This document shows positions 25,901 to 34,370 of a stretch of 64,000 nt of DNA, one piece after another. The notes beneath the pieces are model-generated. The model was not told the origin of the DNA, did not search any database, and saw only the letters and a list, made by a program, of their open reading frames with translations. The stretch is from Desulfobaccales bacterium (GTDB taxonomy: Bacteria; Desulfobacterota; Desulfobaccia; Desulfobaccales; 0-14-0-80-60-11). Position numbers and translations under genes: made by a program. The stretch covers positions 1 to 64,000 of the forward strand of contig JBAZPO010000003.1 in NCBI GenBank assembly GCA_041648175.1, written 5' to 3'. The first letter of the stretch is position 1; every line of letters starts with the position of its first letter.

Positions 25901-26151
25901 GCGCTGGTGGAGGACAAATAAATGGACTCTTCGACTCCGTTCACCGCCTGTTCAATGGGAACCCCCACGGTGGCCGCCACCACTTCGGCGCTGGCCCCGG
26001 GGTAGCGGGTGGTTACCTGGATGGTGGGCGGCACGATGGGAGGGTACTGCGACACGGGCAAAAAATAAAAGCATACCAGCCCCAAAATGATGGTGACAAA
26101 GGCAATGACGTTGGCGAAGATGGGCCGCTCGATGAAGAACCGGGAGATCAC
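22996..26151 (-). CDS. RND multidrug efflux transporter, AcrB/MexB (HAE1) type
   Basis: The 1051-aa inner-membrane pump has the RND pattern: MISRFFIERPIFANV start, TM1, a large periplasmic loop, and TM4 with the proton-relay aspartates in GIVVDDAIVIVENA. A second large loop and the C-terminal six helices follow. Length fits HAE1 pumps. The gene overlaps the adaptor gene by four bases (ATG inside its stop region). With the adaptor and the outer-membrane factor it makes a complete tripartite drug efflux system. Confidence 0.96.
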   Translation of the reverse strand: MISRFFIERPIFANVIAFVTIILGLVCFYFLPVSQYPPIVPPTIQVTTRYPGASAEVVAATVGVPIEQAVNGVEESIYLSSTSASDGSYTLTVTFNVGTDLNDSVALVQNLVNSALAQLPAGVQNQGVTVKKISTDLLLVVSLFSEEDKFDETFLANYGVINLQNPLARLPGVGQISIRGAGPYSMRVWLDPDKLFNYNLTTLDVVNAIQGQNVQVVAGQLGGPPVPPAQTFQFTVNALGRLEDVAQFQDIIIKSARGESAQIVRIRDVARVELSQQSYSNFAGMSGHPAAQMLVFPLPGANALAVAEEVRQAVAEMSKDFPPGMTYKTHYDTTKFVEQTIHDVYMTLFEAGILVLIVILVFLQNWRATLVPATTVPVTIIGAFAAMMMLGFGINLMTLFALILAIGIVVDDAIVIVENASYHIEQGLPPKEATIKAMGEITGPVMGITLVLTAVFLPAAFLPGITGQLFRQFALVIASTAIISAINALTLKPAQCALWLRPHVKKKKNIFYRSFNKSYGATEKAYVALVSRMVQRPYLMLLIFALIIVISGWRFARHPTGFLPTEDQGYAIIVSKLPDGASQPRVQGVAKKVSDILQKTKGLKAWVTIGGFSILDAANVSSIVTTFIVYDDWDKRGAELSQDKILASVRGQVTAIEEAMIFVLVPPPIRGLGQSGGFQMMVEDRQSLGLAELQKATFEVIRAGSSQSGLQNLITTFSARSPQLYLEIDRTKAQSLQIPMINVFDTLQAYLGSTFVNLFNKFNQVFQVYVQADAPYRLESKDIKNLYVRNLRGEMVPLGTLLEVHHILGSELVTRYNLYPAAPVIGQAAPGFSTGQALRLMEQAAQNTLPRGMAYDWTATAYQEKQVGPQAYFIYALSITLVFMVLAALYESWTSPMAVILVVPLALVGVLLALMIRGFENDLYTQVGLVLMIALASKNAILIVEFARDLHAEGLSITEAAVEATRRRFRPIIMTSFAFILGVTPLLYAGGAGAASQRAIGTVVFGGMLSSTLIAIPFVPVFFVIMQSLSERRARRNSGGKPDKPAATGRI

Positions 26152-27365
26152 GGAGCACCCTTCTCTGGCTTGGTTTGAGGCGCTGGGCCGCTACCGGCCT
26201 GAGATCCCGGTTGAGTTTCCTTGACCGGCGTCACCGGTCTCCCGGGGAAGGCCCGCATCATCCCGTTGGTAATAACCCGGTTGTTATCGGTCAAACCTTC
26301 CTGGACCACCCTGAGGTCACCGACCCTGGCCCCTAATTTGACCGCCTGGCGCTGGACCACGTTCTTGTCGTCCACCACCAAGACGTAAGACCCTTGCTGA
26401 TCATAGCCCAGGGCCACTTCCGGCACCAGCAGGGCCATCTTTTCGGAACCCACTATCGGGCTTTTGATCCGGGCGAACAGGCCCGGCAGGATCTTTAAAT
26501 CGGGATTCGGAAAGATGCCCCGCAGTTGTTGGGTCCCGGTGGTGGGGGTGACGATGATTGAGGCAAAATCGAAGATCCCTTGATGCGGATAGCCCTCTTC
26601 ATTGGCGAGACCGAGATACAAGGGGACCTTAAGCTTCAAAGTCTCTTCAGGTGATAACCCCGTCTTACCCATGACCCTCAGCAAGTCAACCTCATTGATG
26701 GTGAAGTACACATAAATGGGATCAATCTGGTTAACTGAAGCCAGAGGAGTAAATTCGCCGGCGCCCACGAGATTGCCGGGGTCCACCAACCGCCTGTCGA
26801 TGCGGCCATCGAAGGGGGCCACTACCCTGGTATATTCCAGATTGAGCTGGGCCAGTTTCTCGGCCGCCTGGGCGTTCAGCATTCCGGCCCGGTACGCATC
26901 CCGTTGATACCTCCAGTTGTCCAGGTCGGTTTGGGCCGCGGCTTTTTGTTTCACTAACTTGGTATAACGATCGGTTTCGATAACCGCATGATCGTAATTG
27001 GCTTTTTGCTGCAGAACCTGCGCCTTAGCCTGCTCAAGCTGATCCTGATAGGTATTTTGCTGAATAAGGAAGAGCAATTGGCCTTTTTTGACCATATCGC
27101 CATCTTTAAAAAAGACTTTTTCCAGAAAGCCTTGCACCCGGGCCCGAAGTTGCACCGTATTAATCGCCTGCGTATTGCCGGTGAACTCCAGGTAGTCCGT
27201 TACCGGCTGGCGCACGGGTAGAGCTACCGTGACTCGGGGTGGCGGCGGCGGGGCATAGACGTTGCTTTCGCCGCAGGCGCAGATGGCCATGGCCAGCATA
27301 ACGCCGAGCATGGCCCAACCCACCGGTTTCCCCGTTATGAATGACCTTGGTCGATTACCTGCCAT
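26148..27365 (-). CDS. RND efflux periplasmic adaptor (MFP), lipoprotein
   Basis: The 405-aa adaptor links the AcrB-type pump to the outer-membrane channel. The N-terminus has a lipoprotein signal ending in AICAC. A biotinyl-lipoyl-like half (VQLRARVQGFLEKVFFKDGDMVKKGQLLF) follows, then a coiled-coil hairpin, the second lipoyl half (VVAPFDGRIDRRLVDPGNLV) and a beta-barrel. The frame is open to 27380 (another ATG). ATG 27365 has GGAG nine bases ahead and is preferred. Confidence 0.94.
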   Translation of the reverse strand: MAGNRPRSFITGKPVGWAMLGVMLAMAICACGESNVYAPPPPPRVTVALPVRQPVTDYLEFTGNTQAINTVQLRARVQGFLEKVFFKDGDMVKKGQLLFLIQQNTYQDQLEQAKAQVLQQKANYDHAVIETDRYTKLVKQKAAAQTDLDNWRYQRDAYRAGMLNAQAAEKLAQLNLEYTRVVAPFDGRIDRRLVDPGNLVGAGEFTPLASVNQIDPIYVYFTINEVDLLRVMGKTGLSPEETLKLKVPLYLGLANEEGYPHQGIFDFASIIVTPTTGTQQLRGIFPNPDLKILPGLFARIKSPIVGSEKMALLVPEVALGYDQQGSYVLVVDDKNVVQRQAVKLGARVGDLRVVQEGLTDNNRVITNGMMRAFPGRPVTPVKETQPGSQAGSGPAPQTKPEKGAP

Positions 27366-27450
27366 GGGACGATTCTCCATTACGATGCCCAGCAGTTATA
27401 GGGCGGCCCGTGGCCGCCATCATCCGGCGTGCACGGCACGCCCTATATCT

Positions 27451-29106
27451 CTACCAATCGGGCGTCCGGATGAGGCTCTTTTGACGCTCCTCTTCCGGGG
27501 TGGGTGGTGACTGACTTGCCGGCGTGAGCAACTTGCCCCAGTTGGTCCGCTGCTCCATGTCCTTCCGGGTCTCAACCGGGACAAAATCCTGGCCCTCCCG
27601 GATTTGCCAACCCCCGCCCAGGGACCGATAAACTCCCACCAGATACCTGGAGATGTTGCCCATGGCGCTGGCCAGACTATCCTCCGCACTCAAGAGCGCC
27701 TGCTCCGCGGTCAGGACAGTGGTGAAATCAGTGATGCCTTCCCGATATTGGATTACTGCCAGATCAAGGGAACTCTGGGCGGCCGCGACGCTTTCTTTCA
27801 GAGCCACGAGCTGTTCCTGGGTGCGCAGGAAACCCGCCAGATTATCCTCCACATCCTGTTGGGCGCTGAGGACGGTATTCTGGTAAGTGACGAGCAACTC
27901 CTGGAACTGGGCGTCCTGGAACCGGACATTGTTGGTAATTTGCCCATAGTTAAAGATATTCCACGTTAAAGATGGACCCATGGAGCCGCTGCGGTCTCGC
28001 CAGTTGAACATGCCAGCCAGGTGAGATTTCCCCACATCGCTGGCCAGGAACCCAAAAGTCCCTAATAAAGACAGGGCCGGGTAGAGTTCGGCCTTGGCCA
28101 CGCCGATTTGGGCGCATTGGGCCATGGCATTATATTCCGCGGCGCGAATATCCGGCCGCCGGCGCATCAAATCCACCGGGATGCCCACCACTACCCGCGC
28201 CGGAGGCGCCGGGATCTCAGCGGGCTTACCCTGCAACTGGTTGGTCAAAAGATTTGGCGGCATCCCTAAGAGCACACACAGCGCATCCGTGGCCTGGCGC
28301 AGTTGGATTTTGAGCGGCGGGATTGTGGCCTCAGTACCGGTCAGGATAGTCTTGGCCTGGTCTACATCTCGTTGGGAAGTGGTTCCACCCTCAAAGCGCG
28401 CCTTGGCGATCTCCAGACTTTCCCGCTGGGTCTCGACATTGCGGCGGGCAATATTTAACCGCCTTTCCACGGTTCTGATGGTGATGTAAAAATTGGCCAC
28501 ATTGGCAGTGAGACTCACCAAGGTGCTGTCATAATTGGCTATGCTGGCCATTAAACCCGCGTCGGCGGACTCGATGGCGCGGCGGAATTTGCCCCAGAAG
28601 TCGATTTCCCAACTGGCCGTCAAGCCGATTTGTGATTGAGCCAGACTGAGTCCGCCGAAAGACCCAGGAGCATTGGCTGAACCGACGAATGGGGTCCCGG
28701 CACTTATCCGCTCTTTGGTGTACGAGCCGGTGGCTTGCTGGGTTTGGGGATAAAGCTGGCCGGTGACGATGCCTAATTGGGCTCGGGCCGCCAGTACACG
28801 CACACCGGCCACCCGCAGGTTCAGGTTTTCCCGGTAGGCGGTTTCAATGAGCCGGTCCAGGGTAGAGTCGTTGAAGGCCTTCCACCAGGTCCGGTAGTCC
28901 TGGTATTGGCTTTGCACTCGGGAATCTTTGGTGTCCAGCCAATTCTGATTCACCTCAACCGACGGCCGCTTATAATCCGGGCCCACCATGGTGCAGCCAC
29001 TCAACAGCCCGGCCAAAAAAAAACTTGCGATGAAAGCCTGCCCCACTCTCCGGAAGGCGAACTGGGCCGGCGTTATCCCCTTGAGTTTTCGTGCGATTGC
29101 GGCCAA
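27451..29106 (-). CDS. Efflux outer-membrane factor lipoprotein, NodT/OprM type
   Basis: The 551-aa protein is a TolC-like outer-membrane channel. A signal peptide with lipobox LLSGC lies at about residues 25-38, then two OEP repeats with the long periplasmic helices (NVANFYITIRTVERRLNIARRN and a second copy near the end). It starts with a TTG right after the oxidoreductase stop, so the two are coupled. A GTG within the signal region is an alternative start. It is the exit duct of the RND pump below. Confidence 0.93.
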   Translation of the reverse strand: MAAIARKLKGITPAQFAFRRVGQAFIASFFLAGLLSGCTMVGPDYKRPSVEVNQNWLDTKDSRVQSQYQDYRTWWKAFNDSTLDRLIETAYRENLNLRVAGVRVLAARAQLGIVTGQLYPQTQQATGSYTKERISAGTPFVGSANAPGSFGGLSLAQSQIGLTASWEIDFWGKFRRAIESADAGLMASIANYDSTLVSLTANVANFYITIRTVERRLNIARRNVETQRESLEIAKARFEGGTTSQRDVDQAKTILTGTEATIPPLKIQLRQATDALCVLLGMPPNLLTNQLQGKPAEIPAPPARVVVGIPVDLMRRRPDIRAAEYNAMAQCAQIGVAKAELYPALSLLGTFGFLASDVGKSHLAGMFNWRDRSGSMGPSLTWNIFNYGQITNNVRFQDAQFQELLVTYQNTVLSAQQDVEDNLAGFLRTQEQLVALKESVAAAQSSLDLAVIQYREGITDFTTVLTAEQALLSAEDSLASAMGNISRYLVGVYRSLGGGWQIREGQDFVPVETRKDMEQRTNWGKLLTPASQSPPTPEEERQKSLIRTPDW

Positions 29107-30048
29107 TCAATCGCCCACCTTAAGCACGATCTTGCCCCGCACATGCCCGGTCTGGCTCAATTCGTGGGCCCGGGCCGCTTCCGCCAGCGGCAGCACGGCG
29201 GTGACCGCGGGCTTGAGATCTCCGGCATCGATCAAGGCGGCGATTTGGGTAAGCTGGGCGGTGTCGGTGTGAACGCTGACTCCCTCGCCGCGTACGCCAG
29301 GTTGGCGAGCAGCTTCCGGGGAAGAAATGCCCAGGGTGGCGACGAGAATTCCCCCCTTCTTCAGAACCCGCCAGGAACGGTCCTGGGTATCGCCGCCAAT
29401 CGGATCAAGCACCACGTCCACCTCGCGCACCACCTCTTCAAACTGCGTGGTGCGGTAGTCGATCACCCTATTGGCCTCCAACTCCCGTAAGAAGCTGGCG
29501 TTACCGGCGGAGGCCGTACCGATCACCTTGGCCCCCTTCCATTTGGCGAACTGGACTGCAAAGTGCCCCACCCCGCCGGCCGCGGCATGGATGAGCACAG
29601 TGTGCCAGGGGGCCAGGTCCGCCACTTCAAACAACGCTTGCCAGGCGGTCAGCGCCGCCAGAGGCACCGCGGCGGCCTGCACATGGTCAATTGACCTGGG
29701 CTTACGCACCAGGTCCCCGGTCCGTACCGCCACATACTCGGCATAAGCGCCGTTGCGCATAAAATCTAACATGCCGTAAACTGCATCCCCGATCTTGAAG
29801 GCGGTAACGTCAGGACCCACCGCCTCGACAACCCCGGAGACATCCCAACCCGGGATCAAAGGGAGCCGGTGCGGGAGCCAGTCTTTGAGATGTCCGGCCC
29901 GCACTTTCCAATCAATGGGGTTGACGCCTGCGGCGTGGACTCGAATCAACAATTCCCCCGCACCTGCCTGCGGGCGAGGCACCTCCTCCAAGACCAGGAC
30001 TTCAGGACCACCGTAGGAGTGGAACCGCACGGCCTGCATGGTTGCCAT
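29107..30048 (-). CDS. NADP-dependent quinone-oxidoreductase-like alcohol dehydrogenase
   Basis: The 313-aa medium-chain reductase lacks the catalytic-zinc cysteine cluster and resembles quinone oxidoreductases. The Rossmann loop is AAAGGVGHFAVQFAKWKGAKVIG near residue 155. The start ATG 30048 is preceded by AAGGAGCG. It is first in the operon with the three RND pump genes, with no gap before the outer-membrane factor, so it may respond to the same toxic compound; that link is inference. Confidence 0.9.
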   Translation of the reverse strand: MATMQAVRFHSYGGPEVLVLEEVPRPQAGAGELLIRVHAAGVNPIDWKVRAGHLKDWLPHRLPLIPGWDVSGVVEAVGPDVTAFKIGDAVYGMLDFMRNGAYAEYVAVRTGDLVRKPRSIDHVQAAAVPLAALTAWQALFEVADLAPWHTVLIHAAAGGVGHFAVQFAKWKGAKVIGTASAGNASFLRELEANRVIDYRTTQFEEVVREVDVVLDPIGGDTQDRSWRVLKKGGILVATLGISSPEAARQPGVRGEGVSVHTDTAQLTQIAALIDAGDLKPAVTAVLPLAEAARAHELSQTGHVRGKIVLKVGD

Positions 30049-30492
30049 CGTACGCTCCTTGAGAATCAAGATCGCTTCCAATACGCGTCGCTTCCCGTGA
30101 AGTGACTCTCAGGTTTTCATAAGTGGCCGAGAAATGGCGACTTATTAAAGGAGTGAGCTATGGCAAAAAATATAATCATTGGGGTAGGGGTTTCAACGCA
30201 ATTTATTTAATTTTGAAATAAAGTTTCTCATTTAATTACCTGCTTTGACAGATGACACCCGAATGCTGCCGGCGCTAGAGCTATAAAGGAATGGACGAAA
30301 ACGAAAAAATCCGGATAGCTCGACTTGCCTTGACAACTAAGGAAAGGTGAATAACTTTTAAAATATTTGGCATACTTTTTATGCTGGCTCTCCTATCAAG
30401 CCTGACATCTTTCCTGGTGCTTCTTGCGAAATGCCATTGACTAATAAACTTTTCCCCAAGATCAAAATATTCTTTCGAGCTACTTGGAACTC
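30049..30492. other. Intergenic region, no feature recognised
   Basis: About 440 bases of A+T-rich sequence lie between the divergent oxidoreductase operon and the truncated peroxidase. It likely holds the promoters of both; TTTGACA-like motifs occur but none is convincing. Confidence 0.5.
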
Positions 30493-31083
30493 ATGGCAAG
30501 GTTTTTCCCTCAAAAGTGCCGATGGCGTAGGAGACTTTGGGTGGCGCTGGCGGATGCCGCGCTGATCTGCACCGCTTTAGGGGTGTGTCTAGGCGCGAGT
30601 CAGGGATCGGAAACTGCGTTTCCCGGGACGCCGCAGCCAGTCCCCTCAAAACCGCCGCCGATCCCCGCCTCGGGTCCGTTGGCCCAGCCCCGATCCTTCA
30701 AGCAGGTTGGCACCCCGGTCCAGCAAACCCTTGCGGAGATCCCCCCGGACAATCCCCAAACCCCTGAGAAAATCGCCCTCGGAGAGAAGCTTTTCTTCGA
30801 TGGCCGACTATCGGCAGACGCTACCGTGGCCTGCGCCACCTGCCATAATCCGGCTCTCGCCTTCACCGACGGCAGGCCAACATCAATGGGTTTCAAGGGT
30901 CGAGTGGGTCAACGCAATGCCCCCACCGTGATGAACGCCTTTTACAATAAGGCCCAGTTCTGGGACGGCCGGGCAAAGACGCTGGAGGATCAGGCAGCCC
31001 TCCCCATCGTCAATCCCAGTGAAATGGGCCAGCCCAGCCTGGACGCCGCGCGCCCTGTCCCGGACCGTTCGGCCACAGCGTGA
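30493..31083 (+). pseudogene. Truncated di-haem cytochrome c peroxidase (CcpA/MauG family)
   Basis: The 196-aa frame has an N-terminal signal or membrane segment and then the first haem domain of bacterial di-haem peroxidases: EKLFFDGRLSADATVACATCHNP with CATCH at about residue 118, and GRVGQRNAPTVMNAF. It continues to NPSEMGQPSLDA and then ends in RPVPDRSATA, without the second haem domain. Family members are about 330-400 aa, so half is missing. The gene appears broken by deletion. Confidence 0.75.
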
Positions 31084-31370
31084 CGCCGCCAGGGCGTTCG
31101 GCCCGAAACCGCCCCAGCCCAAGCCTCCAAGCTTCTGATGGCGAGCCCGCCAGGGTCTTTGCAGTGTTCCTCTGGAAGGGACCGACTGCAAGGACAAAGC
31201 TGCGAAACGCCTCCCGGTCAAAACACGTCGGGATAGATCAAGGGCCTATCCCTCTTTTTTTGGGAGATGAAACTGGCGGGGCTGAACGAGAGGTGGGAGG
31301 GCAATCAAGTTTTTGGGGGCGCAGTTCATGGACCGGCCCCTGGCTTGGTCAGGTAATGTCTAAGGAAAGG

Positions 31371-31646
31371 TCACTTTTTCTCGGCGCCACCGGGGCTGGG
31401 TTCGAGAGAGACCCCTTGTTCCTCCAGCTTTTTCATGTACTTTTCCGGGTCTTTCATGAACTCCTTATCGCAGCCCTTGCAACAGAAGTAGATGCGTTTG
31501 CCCTTATAGTCGGCATAGACCTCTTTGTCGATGTTTCCAGCCAGCACCGGACAGACCGTTTGGGGCTTGGCTTCGGCGGCCCAGACGCTTCCAGCGGCAA
31601 AGGCCGCCAGGGTCAGGGCCAGGGTCAAGGCTTTGAAGACTTTCAC
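31371..31646 (-). CDS. YHS/TRASH-like secreted small protein
   Basis: The 91-aa protein has a signal peptide (residues 1-23, cleaved near VWA/AEA) and a YHS-type domain: CPVLAGNIDKEVYADYKGKRIYFCC followed by KGCDKEF. The cysteines fit metal (copper or heme-related) binding. Its C-terminus is lysine-rich. It is in an otherwise decayed neighbourhood but has a GGAGAG RBS, so it is probably intact. Confidence 0.8.
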   Translation of the reverse strand: MKVFKALTLALTLAAFAAGSVWAAEAKPQTVCPVLAGNIDKEVYADYKGKRIYFCCKGCDKEFMKDPEKYMKKLEEQGVSLEPSPGGAEKK

Positions 31647-31719
31647 GAGACTCTCCTTCTAAGGTTTTCACGGGTTCACATTCTATGGTTAAAATTGTGT
31701 TCATGAATGGTCTGCTTGT

Positions 31720-31914
31720 CAAGGTTTGAAAGGGGATAAATGTCGATAGTGCAAAGGCCAATTTGGCCTTAGTTTTTGGTGGAGATTTAGGGATGAGTTT
31801 TCCACCAATGATTTGGGCGATCATCGGAGCATCCCCACCTGCCCGATTATTGATAATGAGGGTTACCAGAACACTTTTTTCGATGGCACCCTTGATAGTA
31901 TCCACGGTTTCCAA
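31720..31914 (-). pseudogene. C-terminal fragment of a DUF72-like protein
   Basis: The minus-strand frame VLVTLIINNRAGGDAPMIAQ resembles the end of DUF72-family proteins, where NNRAGGNAPLIA is a common tail. No upstream part is present: the sequence changes at about 31914 to a WD40 fragment on the other strand. The frame stays open to 31504 across the YHS gene, so the exact end is unclear. Confidence 0.45.
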
Positions 31915-31919
31915 AAGGT

Positions 31920-32114
31920 GTGGGATTTAGTGACGGACAATGCCGCGCTCCCTTCGAGGGCCACGTCGCTGAAGTCAAGGGCGTAGCCATTACGTCTGAT
32001 GGCCATACAGTCGTCTCCGGTTCCTGGGACCAGAGACTGAGGGCATGGGATATAGGAATCGGAAAGTGCCATTCCACCTACGAAGGGCAAAACGACAGAG
32101 TTAGGAGGGCTTGA
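31920..32114 (+). pseudogene. WD40 repeat fragment
   Basis: The 64-aa frame contains one full WD40 blade: GHVAEVKGVAITSDGHTVVSG then SWDQRLRAWDI. The start (GTG) has no RBS and the end stops at the tRNA fragment. WD40 genes are long arrays, so this is a scrap of one. It lies directly next to the integration scar. Confidence 0.65.
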
Positions 32115-32120
32115 TTTCAC

Positions 32121-32167
32121 TGGAGCCGGCAGGGGGGTCGAACCCCCGGCCTGCTGATTACGAATCA
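32121..32167 (-). tRNA. 3' fragment of tRNA-Thr(CGT), likely attachment-site scar
   Basis: Minus-strand sequence TGATTCGTAATCAGCAGG, then GGGGGTTCGACCCCCC and GCCGGCTCCA, is the anticodon loop to 3' end of a tRNA with anticodon CGT (Thr). The T-loop (TTCGA) and a CCA are encoded. The 5' half is absent: the bases upstream on the minus strand (GGTTTGATTCG) break the anticodon stem. By my count the T-arm to acceptor region is one base short of a regular cloverleaf. It is not functional; the pattern fits the displaced end left when an element integrates in a tRNA gene. Confidence 0.75.
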
Positions 32168-32948
32168 AACCCTTTGAGCTTCACAACCTCCTCATTTTTT
32201 GGCAACTTATTGATTGTGCAAGGCTTATCAATTCTACATTTTGGTCGATTTTCCACCCATTGGCTGATTTTGGAGCCATTTTCTCACACAAAGTCTCACA
32301 CAGGAAATTCCCCAGCCCCTTAATTCTTTTTTTGACCATTGATTCGCTCGCCTTTAGCATACCACTGATCCTTTCACAAAATCATTTGACCGGTCACTAC
32401 AAACGGCACTATGATGAAAATAACCCAACAAGGCTCATTGCGATTTGGAATCTCAGCTCGCATTGATTTTGATCCGATAACCACAAAAGACCCGCCGCTA
32501 CGGAGGTCCTCTGGAAGCGACCACAATACCAGCTATAGATTTTCGTAATCAATCATGGGTGCGGCCTCTTTCCCTCATCGAATTTGTTCAACAATCAGCG
32601 GGATTGCCCATTGTGACCATACAGTCCAATATCAGGCCGGAGTGGCTACCACTCAGAAAGATCTTATGGCCATACTGGGTGTCCCGCTGGCCTTTGACAA
32701 TTACATCGGTGTGGCACTTAAAGAAGGAGCCACCTTCTCGCCGGCGGGCATCCGCTCTGCCGTCAGGCCGCTGCGCCCGGGTCCGTAGTTCAAATTAAAA
32801 AGCCTCTTGCTGAAATTGATACAAAAACCAAGAAAGGGATAAGGGTCAGGGCCTTAGAGTGGTTTCCAGTGTCACGGAGTCGAAAAGATAGCCTTGTTGA
32901 TTTGCATGGTCTGGAGCCATGTTGGCTGACCCATGAATGGAGGGCGGT
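32168..32948. other. Gene-poor stretch before the BREX operon
   Basis: About 780 bases without a convincing gene. Two overlapping frames at 32555-32798 look like pieces of one degraded gene (SLIEFVQQSAGLPIVTIQSN in one frame, GVPLAFDNYIGVALKEGA in another) but I do not recognise it. The start of the element next to its attachment site would be expected here; no integrase is visible. Confidence 0.5.
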
Positions 32949-34370
32949 ATGACGACTGCTGAGCTTTTGGTGGCATTGGCGCGGGAATGCCCCAATGGCG
33001 TGTCGTTCAATCCGATGGCGGTGCGGCTGTTACGGCAGAAAGTCCCGCTTGAGGATTGGCAGATCGAAGACCTGAAAGGCACGATGTTCCAATTGGGGAG
33101 CGGGCTATGGTTTTCCCGCGAGATGATTTCAGACGATGAGTCCCAGTTGGCGCTCGAAGGGCAGGCGATGGAATGGCTAAATGAATATGGTTGCTTTTCG
33201 GTCGAACGGTTGTTTGAAGACTTTTGCGGTGTTCTCCGCTATATTGACACGCCGGAAGTTTGCGCTGCCTTTCTGCGGCATTTAGGGTTCCCAGTGGCAG
33301 CGTGGGGAAAGGTGGGTCATTTCTGTTCCCTGCCCTCGCCTGATCTGGATGATAGTCTGGCGGCAATCTCAGAAACGATTGTTGGATGGCTTGAAGCAAC
33401 AGACGGCACGTTGGCCTTTCATGAGATCGAACAGGCGATGCCGCAGCTAACCGTCGAGGCATTAGAGAACATTCGCGTGCACTTCCTGCCGGGAGTCCAT
33501 GAGGCGGAAATCGGGGGGGTATCCTGCTGGCGCAGCGCAAACGCGGTTTCCCTGCCGGAGGATTTCTCGGAGAAAGTGACAACCGTCGTCGATACGCTGG
33601 TTGCGCTGGATGAGAAAGTGTCCGCTGCAAAAATTGAGTTCGCCTTGAATTTGTTCTACCGCATCCGTTTACGCGAGGAATATGGCCTTTTGGATAACGA
33701 CATCTTCATGCGCGTCTGCGCGAAACACTATCAAGGCGGGCACGACGTCTTTCCAAATACGAAGAAACCCTCCGGAAGAGCAAATCACTTGTCCGTGATG
33801 GGCAGGCGTGTGCGTAGTCCGAATACACGCTTCCGTAACCTTGGTGTACCGATTGGCGCGGAACTCGTTTTCACAAAAGCCCCCCATATCTCTTGTGTTG
33901 TGCTGGATGACTTAAATCAAGTGGAATATGCTGGAAAGGCATGGGCCATTTCGGCTTTAGCGATTCACTTGTTGGGGGTGTCTTCTGCAAATGGTTTTTG
34001 TCATTTTAGCTACGAGGGCGAAATATTGTGGGATCGACGATTGCGGTTGGAGCGGGCGGACAACCAGGACGAATATCAGGCAGCGGAGATGTCGCCGCCC
34101 GATAGAGTACAGGAAGTGGAAAACGGAATCATCGGCATCGAGGGACAGCCGTTATCGCCATCGACTTGGCGGTTGTTTAGAAGTGCCGGCACCAATCCGC
34201 GAGTAGCGGAGTGGGCGAGACGCGTCGAAAACGGAGAAAGGGTGAAACAAATTGCGTGGGAGTCGGGGTATGCTGTTTCCACAATGAAAGGCATGATTTC
34301 AAATTACCACTTGTATTTTAAGGTCTGCCAACTGAACGGTATCGCGCCGGAGGGTGGCGCGAATGTATAA
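32949..34370 (+). CDS. Unknown protein heading the BREX type 4 operon
   Basis: The 473-aa protein is of unknown family. The N-terminal 130 residues look like winged-helix modules (LLVALARECPNGVSFNPMAVRLL, then AMEWLNEYGCFSVERLFEDF). The C-terminal 60 residues (WRLFRSAGTNPRVAEWARRVE then GYAVSTMKGMISNYHLYF) read like an HTH. It may be the DNA-binding or regulatory part of the system. ATG 32949 follows GGAGG by five bases. The stop overlaps the brxP ATG by eight bases, so the two are coupled and likely act together. Confidence 0.75.
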   Translation: MTTAELLVALARECPNGVSFNPMAVRLLRQKVPLEDWQIEDLKGTMFQLGSGLWFSREMISDDESQLALEGQAMEWLNEYGCFSVERLFEDFCGVLRYIDTPEVCAAFLRHLGFPVAAWGKVGHFCSLPSPDLDDSLAAISETIVGWLEATDGTLAFHEIEQAMPQLTVEALENIRVHFLPGVHEAEIGGVSCWRSANAVSLPEDFSEKVTTVVDTLVALDEKVSAAKIEFALNLFYRIRLREEYGLLDNDIFMRVCAKHYQGGHDVFPNTKKPSGRANHLSVMGRRVRSPNTRFRNLGVPIGAELVFTKAPHISCVVLDDLNQVEYAGKAWAISALAIHLLGVSSANGFCHFSYEGEILWDRRLRLERADNQDEYQAAEMSPPDRVQEVENGIIGIEGQPLSPSTWRLFRSAGTNPRVAEWARRVENGERVKQIAWESGYAVSTMKGMISNYHLYFKVCQLNGIAPEGGANV

